Source: Tubulanus polymorphus (taxonomy: Eukaryota > Nemertea > Palaeonemertea > Tubulaniformes > Tubulanidae). Taken from it: a stretch of 64,000 nt of DNA. The stretch is from contig NC_134030.1 of the NCBI RefSeq assembly GCF_964204645.1, positions 6,818,278 to 6,882,277 on the forward strand. Reading direction: 5' to 3'. Position 1 is the first letter of the stretch, and every line of letters starts with the position of its first letter. The notes under the pieces were generated by a model that saw nothing but the letters and a program-made list of their open reading frames with translations, had not been told where the DNA came from and searched no databases. The position numbers and the translations under genes are program-made. Of this stretch, positions 49,601-61,600 are shown in pieces.

Positions 49601-52600
49601 GATTTACAAGTACAGCTGTAGGAGGATTTGTCCTTGTTAACGCATGTTGCACCATTCTTACAGGGTTTCTCATCACAAGGTTTTTCCTCTAAACATCGAA
49701 TATTGGCAAAATGGAAAATTTCATATAGATTTTGAACTAATTTTGGGTCTGCGGACGTATCACGTGACGAGTTTAGAAACAAGATGTATAAACGTTTACC
49801 TTCATCGCAGTTTTTACCCTTGTAACCAGTTTTACAAGTGCATTTAAAACTAGTTTTGCCGATATCTTCACAAGTGGCGTCATTCTTACAAGGTTTTGCA
49901 TCACAGGGAGTTACATCTGCAAGTAATGTATATTATGGCTAGGGAGGATAGATTTTACTCACCTACAAAATTAACAATTCGAATTGACTTTACCTTCACC
50001 GCAATTCTTTCCTTTGAAACCCTTTTTGCATTTACATGTGTAGGAATTTCCTTTGTCAGTACAATTTCCACCATTCTTACAAGGTTCATCATCACACGGT
50101 GTTTCCTCTGCGAATGGAGAAATATATTGCTGCTTCAAAACTTGCTCAGATCCACTGACGGTATTGAGTAATTTTCATTTCATCAATTACCTTTATCGCA
50201 ATTCTTTCCTTTAAAATCCTTTTTGCATTTACATGTGTAGGCATTTCCTTTGTCAGTACATTTGCCCCCATTCTTACAAGGTTTATCATCACACGGTGTT
50301 TCCTCTGCGAATGGAAAAAAACATATTGCTGCTTCAAATCCACTGATGGTATTGATTAATTTTCATTTCATCAATTACCTTTATCGCAATTCTTTCCTTT
50401 AAAACCCTTTTTGCATTTACATGTGTAGGTATTTCCTTTGTCAGTACAATTGCCACCATTCTTACAAGGTTTATCATCACACGGTGTTTCCTCTGCGAAT
50501 GGAAAAAAATATATTGCTGCTTCAAAACTTGCTCAGATACACTGAATGTATTGAATTAGTTGAGTAATTTTCATTGAGTAATTTTCATTGAGTAATTTTC
50601 ATTGAGTAATTTTCATTTCATCAATTACCTTTATCACAATGTTTGCCCTTGTAACCGTCTTTACAAGTACAATTATAATCAGTTTTATTGACGACTTTAC
50701 AGATGACAAAATTCTTACACGGTTTGGCATCGCATGGAGTCACTTCTATAAGAACAGCGATGACAATAGTTATTGTATCGTACTTCTTAGTAAAGAAATA
50801 ATAATGACAATGAAAATGATGATAATAAAAGAAGAAATCGTTAGGCAAAAGGGGCGGAGAAAAACGATCAAAACCTGTGTACAATCGGTTCGCTGAAAAT
50901 GTGAGGCATTTCATATTTTGAAAATATGTCAAATAGTTCATGCAGCTGAATGTTTCAAATATATACGATATCTTATTGATTTGTTCGCATGGTTAAATCG
51001 GCTTTGACAATATTCCTACACGAAAAACAAAAACCAATTTTGGTGATATAAAAATAATAAGATTATATCCGATCTAATGGGTTTGTTTCACGTGGTTGCT
51101 TGATGTGGCGTTATCAAAAATAGGCGTTGATTTTCTAACCGGATCTTTTAACCAGAATTGCGATTGTGTAAAATTTTTGCGCTCGCCGTTAATGCGCGCA
51201 TTAACTGAACCGAAAATGCTGCGAATGCATTTCTTAAACAGTAGTTGCGCGATTTGTAAACGCGTCACACCTGCCTACAGCTACGTGGCCGGCGTCGTGT
51301 TCGCGAATTTCCTTATCTCTTCGGTCGGAATACCGGCAAATTTTCTCACATTCGTCACTTTGCACATCACCAAATCGCAAGCCAGTAGTAGCGTCATTTA
51401 TATGAAATGTCTGGCGCTCTCTGATCTGTTCAGCTGCATAACGTGTGCTTTCGGTCGCGATCTGTGGTATCTGGCGATCTATGTGAGGTATTTCCACAGA
51501 TTCAACTTGGACTCAGTTTTCCACGAGTTTTTACTGCGTTACATGTTGTCAATCGACGCTTTCTATCAGTCGTTTCTAAACAGCAGCGCTTGGTTACTGT
51601 TCGCGTTATCCGTAGACCGTTATATCGCCATTATATTACCTCTTGCCGCTCGACGACTGTGCACGGCCAAAAATGCCAGATTCTTATCCATTCTCTGTTT
51701 CGTTTTGCCGTTTATTTTCAATATTCCAACTTTCTGGGATAACGTTTTTAGTTTACGCTCCGACTGTAGAGGGCTCCCAGTCAAATTTTACCTACTACTT
51801 GCCAACTTCCACTATAGTTTCATTTACAACACGGTGTTTGGTAGTTTCCTGTTATTGACGGTCCCCGGCACGGTCGTTCTCATTTGCAACGTTCACATGT
51901 TACACTTAGTACGGAAATCAATCGTTCACAGGCACAAATTAACCAATTCTTGCAAAGGCAAAAGTGTCCGCAATGGACTACAAACAACGTGCGTCATACT
52001 CGTGCTGAACTATTTCTATTTCTTGGTTTATATATTTGACGTTGTGGACACGATATTGCCCGCATTGGGAAAATATCGTCCGCATTTTATTACGAGTACC
52101 TTCACCGCTATTAATTCCACGATAAATATATTCATCTACCTAGGAATAAGGCGAAGTTTCGGGAAAACGCTGGTATTCGTAGTAACTTTTGGTTTATGCG
52201 GTTCTCGCATATTTACGGGCTAATCCACCAGTCTTGTTAATAAGACAACGTGAGATATTTCTAATATTTACCCTGTTCACAGTTGTCCCCTTTGTAACCC
52301 TTTTTACACTTGCAGAAATGTTTATCACCCTTGTTTGAACATTCTCCACCATTCTTGCATGGTTTCTTATCGCAAGGCATCTCCTCTGAAAAATCAACGA
52401 GGGAACATCATTAAGTTTGGGACTTCGGTTATGATTTCAACTAACCAAACAACGTAACATCAACGAATACTTACTATCTTCGCAGTTTTTGCCAACGTAA
52501 CCTTGTTGACATTCACACGTGTAATTTTTTCCCCGATTTATACATTTTGCATCATTTTCACAAGGCTCTTTATCGCATGGGGTCACGTCTTGAATATCGA

Positions 52601-55600
52601 AATTAGATTTTATTTGTACACGTGCCATTTAATTGAGTATCAACAGACAACGAAATGGTGCAGCAATTACCTTCTTCACAGTTTTTACCCTTGTATCCAT
52701 CTTTGCATATGCAAGTATACTTTTTGTCTTTGCCTTCGACTTTACACCTAGCTCCGTTTTTACATGGACTACTGTCACAGGGCGTTACCACTAGCATATT
52801 GAAAATCGGTTAGAATGAGTGAAACAAGAAGCTTATTTATTCAATCAATTGATTAATGCATCGAACGAAATCATTATACCTTCACCGCAATCTTTGCCTT
52901 TAAACCCCTTTTTACATTCACAAGTGTACTTTTTGCCTTTATCCGTACATTTAGCGTTGTTTTTACACGGCTTTTTGTCACAAGGAGTTACATCTGAAAA
53001 CCAGATTCGAATAGTAACATTTTTCCCCGACTCCTACATAAATCGTTATTATTTCTTTACAATTGATCATACCTTGATCGCAGTTTTTTCCTTTGTATTC
53101 AGGTTTACATTTACAGACGTACGAAGATTTTCCCTTGTTAACGCATTTTGCGCCATTTTTACAGGGTTTCTCATCACAAGGTTTTTCTTCTGCAAATAGA
53201 TGAAAAAACGGACGTTTATCAAAATCGTCAGGGTTTGTGTATTGAAAAGATATATTCATGTACCTTTTATTCAAAAGATAACGATTGCATGGAAGTGAAC
53301 GGTTCCAAGCACATGATATATTGCCGATAAACATATTTCAAAGCGATTTACCTTTATCGCAATTTTTTCCCTTGTAACCAGCTTTACAAGTACAATTATA
53401 ATCAGTTTTGCTGATATCTTTACAAGTGGCGTCATTCTTACAAGGTTTCGCATCACAGGGAGTAACATCTGCAAGAAATATGCAAGACCATTAGAATATC
53501 AATAATCAGAGAGAAGAATGTTTGCTACATTCGACTATTGCAGGTCCTTGCAGTTTACCTTCACCGCAGTCTTTTCCCTTAAAACCTTTTTTGCATGCGC
53601 ATGTATAGTTTTTTCCTTTGTCGGTACAGGTGCCACCATTCTTACAAGGTTTATCGTCGCACGGAGTCGTCTCTAAAACATCGAAACAAGATGTGAATTC
53701 TTCGATTATAAAAGATTAAAATGGGGGAAATTATTCTATTGAATCATTCCTTTTTCTGGCATCACCGTACAGACTAATCAATTGGGAAAACAAAGAACTA
53801 ATAAAGACAAAAGCGCGTGGGTTACCTTTGTCACAATTTTTTCCCTTGTAACCGTCTTTACAGGTGCACTTATAATCAGTTTTACTGATATCCGTACAGT
53901 TGACAGAATTCTTACACGGTTTGGCATCGCACGGAGTCACATCTGAAAGGAGAGAATAGTTACAGTCATCCCCGGGTCATCCGCCCTCTGTTTTATCCAC
54001 AACTCCCGGCTACCGCCTAGTAAAAGTTTGGTTCCGAATTAATTAATGGCTTGAGCTTCCGATTTTCCACCACATTCCATATCCACCATCCACCACAACA
54101 CAATTTTCTGAACAAATCTTATGATAATAATAGTTCATTTTCGTTCGATAATCCGCCATCAAAAATATCTAACGCATTTGCAAATTTACTTATCGGCAAC
54201 AAGTGCATCACGTATATATTACACTGATCCTGTTGTTTGTAAATTACCGGATGTTGTCCTCTAACTCATTACCCATGTGAACATCTATGTTAGACTCTAG
54301 GGACTACCAGTATTAAACTCTCGTCAGATAACAACTGATGAACATTTCACATGATAGAACAAGCTTAGCCAATAAAAGATAGGCAAAGACATAAATAAGT
54401 CGATCATGATAGATAGCCTAGTGAAATTGCGAAAAGAAAATCATATTAATAAAAATGAAACGTTACCTTTTTCACAGTTCTTTCCCTTGAAACCATTTTT
54501 ACATTTGCATACATGTTTATCTCCCTTGTTCGTACATTCACCGCCATTTTTACATGGTTTCTTATCGCAAGGCGTCACCTCTGAAATGAGTAACGTAGGT
54601 GAGTATTGCGATCACTTGAGTTCATGTGTATCTTAACAAACAATACTAACTATCTTCACAGTTTCTGCCAATGAAACCTCTTTTACATTCACACGCGTAG
54701 GTTTTGCCTTTATCCGTGCATTTCGCACCGTTTTTACACGGCTTTTTATCACACGGAGTTTCCTCTGGAATAATAAATGTGAATGCACGTAATTTTGCAC
54801 GTATATGTAACTTTAACATGTAAGTGAGATTTAAGACGATTTACGTCTATTACCTTCTCCGCAGTTTTTGCCCTTGAATCCATCTTTACATGTGCAAGTA
54901 TACTCTTTACCTTTGTCTTTACACCTGGCGCCGTTCTTACATGGATTGCTGTCACATGGGGTTACTTCTACAATACATAGAGTTGCTCCAAATAAGTTCA
55001 AAACGTGTGAATGAGTAAGGCTCACTAATATTGTTCAATAATTTTACGGGAGCTTACTTTCACCGCAGTCTTTGCCTTTAAAGCCTTTTTCACATTCACA
55101 AACATATTTTTTGCCTTTATTTATGCATTTAGCGTCATTTTTGCACGGCTTTTTATCACAAGGCTTTTCCTCTGAAAATTGAATTTTGATATTCGAACAT
55201 CAGTAAACTATATTTGAAGATTTAATCGTATCCAACAACGTTCCAGGTTGTCAACCTCACTTTTTTCGCAGTTTTTCCCTTTGAAGCCAGGTTTACATTT
55301 GCAGGTGTATGAAGTTTCGCCTTTGTTCGTACATAAAGCCTCATTTTTACACGGTTTCTTGTCGCATGGCATCTCCTCTAAAACGTGTAAACACAGTTAA
55401 CGTGAAACGTATGAGAACATGAAATACATAATCCGAAAATACTGCGGGCGATGGCAAAAGAGAAAAGTATTTCGTTTTAAGTTCTTCGTTGTTACTCTTT
55501 CTCCTCAACTAAACACGTTAATGATCCTGGTGCAAAATCCAAGAACTGGACTTCGGAAAATGTATTTTCATTTATTTGAATTAGCCACGCAATGAAATAA

Positions 55601-58600
55601 GCTCTACCAAAAGTCTTAGGCCTATATGAAAGTTTGATTCGTGGCACTGAACTCTACGGGTTGGACTTACTGTTCTCGCAATCTTTTCCTATGAACCCTT
55701 TTTTACATTCGCAAGAATATTCTTTATCACCCTTGTTCTTACACCGGCCATCATTTTTACACGGTTCACTATAACACGGTAACGGATCTATCGGAAAAAT
55801 ATACGCAAAAATTAACCAATCTTAAAATGACATTTTTCGAATATGAACATTTTAAGACCGTCTATATTCTAGATGTTTTTTGCACGGGCAGCCAAACACG
55901 CACCTAATGAACAATTCTTTCCTCTATATCCATCTGTACAAATACATGTATAATTAGTCTTTCCAGCATTTTTACATTGGCTCTCGTGCTTACATGGTTT
56001 GTAATCGCAAGGTTTCTTTTCTGAAAAATGGAAAACGTCCCATATTTTATTCCGCTTACCAAAGTTTTCTGTTCAGCTGGTGATTTCACAAATTACACAT
56101 ATGAGGCAACTAGTTCGTGTTACATGAATTATTACAAATAAGGGATTACCGCAGGCTTTCTTCATAATTTCAGTGAGTACTTTCTTCAGTTCCGAGAAAT
56201 CCTTGACGTTTACCACCCAATCCTTTTCAAAGGCAGCCATTTTCATGTAGTTGTCTTGGGACAAGTCTCCAACAAATATGAATAAAATTTTGTTGTTCGC
56301 CTGACGGAATTTTACCGCTTCTTCTTGCATACTTCTATTATTAGAAGGGAACCCGTCCGTCAGAACAATCGTTACCTGTGAAGCATCCTTTCTACCGGTC
56401 GGAAATAATTTCTGTTGATTGGCAAAACAATAATACGATGCATTAGCAAAACCATAAATTATGCGAGGTATAGAGACATAGTGAGATAGTTATAGATGCA
56501 AACTTGGGATCGTGCTATAAACGTACCGTTCTTGCCATTGTCAACGCGTAACCAGTAAAAGTTGACCCGCCTGCAAACGACATAGCATCAACTTTATGCT
56601 TTATTGTTTCTTTATCGTGATCGGAGAATGGTACGAAAATCTTCGTTTTGTAGCGCGAACTGAACCGTATGACACCAATTTGCGCTGCTTTGTCTCCGAC
56701 ATCGACAACATCGACAAACATTTTCACAAAGTTCTTGAATTCGTTGTACTCGGATAGTCTCATACTGAGAGAGCTGTCCACCAGGAATGCGACGTCGATC
56801 TCACAAGCTTCGATTGTGTAGATGAAAAAGAAAATGATTAAAATTTAGGCCCGTCGTATTTGCATATTCTAGTGGTTACATAAAAATATACGGTTCATAT
56901 AGACATATGAAGATAAAGTCGTCGCTTGATAATGTCCAGAATAACGAGGAACCGCGATACCACCTATCCCACCAGATGGCGTGACGTGCATTCACTCACG
57001 TCGTTGTCAAAATCATTTCGTTTTCAGTGAACTTTGAACTGAACCTTGGGCTCCGCAATCCACACATTATTACAGAACCCGCCGAAAATACATAAAATTA
57101 ATTTTTTTTTTACTCAGGTATTAATATAGTTTTCAAGAAAAGTTCATTCAGTTCTTTTAACCGAAATGTAGAAGAAATTGAATGCGGAGACCGAGAACCA
57201 CTAGCGAACCTAGTGGATCCTCGCCTGCAATGAGTGGAATCCTCGTTACCACAGGAGGTTTCCACGAGACGCTTAAATGACGGTATTCAAAACGTACCTT
57301 TTAATTCTCCCATCGTTGGCGGCGGCTGCGTAGCTGAAACACAGAAACGAAAATTACTCATCAAAATTTACAGCAGTGCTTTCAACAGAGAGAAAGTCAA
57401 TGGGCTTTAAAGAAGGTAAAAAAAGCTGTTTGCGTTGGAAGTTCTCTTGATCAAGATCAAAATTTATTTACGGCACTGTGCGACTGGAGAACACGTGTTG
57501 TCCTTTGTCCAAACGTAATCATCAATGCAGTCACAGCCAGTAGTGAATTCTCCAGCTTTACAAGCAGGATCACCAGTTGGATGTCGGCACGTTCGCTTGC
57601 ATTTTTCATTCACCGATACGACGTAATGTTGGTTCTTGCCAGAGCACTTGTGCTTATTTTCTAAACGAACGAAAGAAAATTGAGTCAAGTTTTCTTGTTT
57701 GCTTCGCGAGAGATCGCGATATTTCTGTTAAGAAACAATTAAATTGGAGAGCTTTTGAAACCATCGCATCACTAACGGCAGATAATGGATATAACAATAA
57801 TGGCTAACTGCGACGGCTTTTTAAAAACTCACCATCGCATTTTGTGCCCGTTTTCCAGTCTTTTTTCGTCGATTTGATGATTCCGATATCCGTACATAAG
57901 GACATCAGTTCTTCGGCCGTTCGACACAATACGTATGAAACCTGTAATGGGAACATAGGCACGTTCCAATCGGCGTAAATCTAAGAGATGAGTAGGAGGG
58001 AAAGGGCTTGTACGAGACAACCATTGGTGAAATGTCCGTGCTGTGACTATATATTCAGAATCCCACACTAATATAAAGAGAAAGAAATCCGAAAAATGTC
58101 ATTATTCATCTATTGATCCGACTTTTCGACTATAACCTAAGCTCATTCCTGAAGATGACTCACATTTAAGTCGAAACGTCGAATCAATAAATCTTGCTCA
58201 AATGAAACTTTTCGGACTTCATCTTTCTCGTTATGTCAGTGCGAGATTCTCTTTATACAAATGAGACGTACACACACGAAGTCGTATTATCAAAAACATG
58301 GAATTGAGTTTCATACCTGAGCGCTAGAACTAGCCGCACATGCGTCTAAAACACAAGCGCTTATAATGCCTTCTGTACCGGAGGGAGTCAAGGATTTCAT
58401 GCACTTAGCGACGTCATTCGATAAGTTCGAAATGCCATCACATTCAGCGCGAATCACCTTTTTCCTAGCCGGTGCACAATCCGGTATGTTAGCCGTGACA
58501 CAGCTGAAATTTGAATATATACGCAGCTACATGTTATAATATCATGCACAAGGAAGCGGTGCATACGCCGACGACAACAAAGACATATTTATTTCGAAGA

Positions 58601-61600
58601 ATGTTGACTGCACCGATCAATACGCCTGCAGGTAACTGCTATATGTATATGTTTGTTCGCTGAGACCAACCTTTTTCCATCTTCACCCTTGATTCCTTTT
58701 ATTCTACAACTATCGCCAACTTTTCGATCTCGGTCTTTGTCATTATACAGATTTTTACCGTCGCAGGTAGTGTAGTCGTCATTGCCAATGCCATTACAAT
58801 TTCCACATAAACCTACGTTAATTAGAACGTGGACCAATTGGGTCTAATAAAGAACCGACTTTGATTTATATTTCTCTCAATTAGAACCGTATGAAAACGT
58901 ACCTTTTAACGCATTTTGGTATCCTACGGACGTGATCTTGACGACATAATTACCGAATTGTACTTTCAGCTTACAGACCGTATCTTCCATCACAATCTGT
59001 CCGAGTTCAACTTTGAAAGTAATACCGCGTTTTCTAAAAGGACTAGATGCTAGGTTTGAATACTCAGAAATAGCGTTGTCGCCGATGTAAATGTTCTGTC
59101 CTCCGATCTGAAAGTAATCAATGACCGCACAATGTTTACGTATGGTGAAATTCTGGACAGCATACACGGCATAATATCAATGCCATAACGTAGGCATACT
59201 TATCCTCATATTTACCTCTAAATGTTTCCCGTTAAACATGCGAACCTTGGGTACGCCAGTAAGCGTTACGTCGATGTACTTTGTCCACGTTAAGCCACTG
59301 TACCAGTTTGGAAGATCCGTACTCTTTGATAATACCTGGAAGTAGCAGTAATCTTTAGGTTTCTGTTTTGTCGTTTCGCTGAGAACGTACGTGCATTTCC
59401 CCATGAAATCTATACGCGCTCCGTCATTTGTCCTATAGTGCGGATCTCCCCATCCGGTGCAAATACAAGTTCTGTCTATAATGAAATTGTTGAAACATTC
59501 TTAATACACTCGCAAATTATACGGACTTAAACGACTGAGGTGAGGTGCTTAACATACTTATGTACTGACCTTTGACTTTCTCGCAGTTGGTTCCAATGTA
59601 TCCTTTTGGGCAAGTACATTTATACTTCAATCCGACTACCTTACAGACACCGCCATTTTTGCAAGGTTTGTTCTCGCAAGGTTTTTCTGAAAGATTATTA
59701 GTAATCGGGTGGAGATTTTGCCGGCCCAAAGAACACTGGCAGCTGATGGTCAACAAGTTTTCTTTTAGATCGAATACAAATTGAATATCAGCCAACGACA
59801 TATATTTCAATATCGAAAAATAAACTATGTATTGAAAAACTAAATATTTGCATTCGAACATGCATAACATTTAGGCCTACGTGTGTCCCCTAAATCATTT
59901 AGATCATTACAACGATTCATTTACGACCGTGTGTTTCTGTTACGATGCTGACCAAACATCGCAGAGGCCTAAAACTGCAAGGGCGACATCCAATACCTAC
60001 CACAAGCCATTTTCATCACCTTTCTGATGACCAACTGTAATTCATCATAGGCAGCAGCTTTGATAACCCAGGACGGATTATAGGCTGCCGTTTTGAATTT
60101 GTCAGTCCTAGCTTTAACCACGACGAACAGCACTTTATTATTGTTTTTTCGATATGTTGCACCTTCACTCTGCATGTTGCCATTGTTTGACGGTACACCG
60201 TCCGTAATGACGATGGTTACTTTCTGGACACCTGGTCGCGCCTTGTTGAATATTTTCTACAAAAGATGTCGATGAAAATTAAGGTTATTTAAAGAAGATA
60301 TTATTCGTAGAGGAGCTGTGTTAACAACGAGACGGATAGTAATTTATTACAGGTAGATTAGTGAAGCTACTCAGCTATTCATTAAAGTTACTCAGCATGA
60401 TGAAGCTACCATAAATTAGAAGCGAAAGCTCGTACTGCAAATAATCAAGTTAACCTATAAAGTAATATCCGTCTCGTTTTTATTCATATTTCATAATCAT
60501 CACATCTTAACAACATAATTTTTGCACCTTCTATGAATTGTGTCCGAGTCCTATAGGAGACAAAATGGAACGATCGGTTGCAAGCCACAAGTTGAGTTTT
60601 ATGCTCAATCGTCTAGATATGTACAGGTTTATATACACGCGAGAGAAGCAAAAGCGTGAAATCATTATTATAAAAAATAGTGCAAGCGTGGAATAAATAG
60701 TGGCACTGGCTGCAAATCAGTTATCGGTAAAGTGATAAAATCAATGGCCGTGAGCCAACGAAGGGATTAAACTCTAACTAGTTCCAAAAGCTGATTTCCA
60801 AAACTCTTTCCCGAAAAACGTTCACAAAGAATTCGAGTAACTTTAAAAAAAATGTTGTTGTTGTTTATCGATTTTTGTTGACAACCTACCTCCCTAGTCA
60901 TCTTCATAGCGTATCCGATGAATGTTTGGCCCCACGCCCTTTTCATGCCGTATAGTTTATCTTCCATGGGGCCCTTTTCTCGCTCAGAGAAGTCAAAGAT
61001 AACTTGTGTGTTGCGCTTACTGCTAAATCTCAGGAGACCCATTTGAACGCCGTTTGCCCCAATCGTCACACTATCGAGGAACGTTAGGACAAACTGTTTG
61101 CTGTAGGAATATTCATGTTCGTTGACGCTGCTCGATGAATCCACGAGAAATGCTACATCGATCTTACACGCTGAAATTCAGAATATTTCACAGTTGCACC
61201 TTTTGCGTAGATTTTGTTTTCATGAAAATTATTAGAACTGAAATTATTCGTGAATTCTATAATTCATCACGATTTATTGGGCGACTTGGCCTTTAATATA
61301 AAGAACATAAGTTATCTTTTAATTTCACCAGTGTTGTGAAGCGTCTTATTTTACAATATCTTTTATCTACTAAATATTATATCCTATTGCAAATTATTTC
61401 GTAAATAGAATATTACTATTATTGATTTATTGGATATATATAGGACCTTCTCCCTGACGATATTTGACCTAACAATAAGCTATAGATTGGTTTTTAAATT
61501 TGCGTCTTAATATTGGATTTCCCAGAGAAATATTACATATTACCAAAAAAACATTTACCTGACAGCCGACCGGCGTTTGCGGTATGAAAATGTAGCAATA

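Noticed and set aside
49145-56020. CRISPR-like array from the regular EGF exon spacing
   Set aside because: The repeats are 114-120-bp coding exons with varied introns in a eukaryotic gene, not short repeats with unique spacers.
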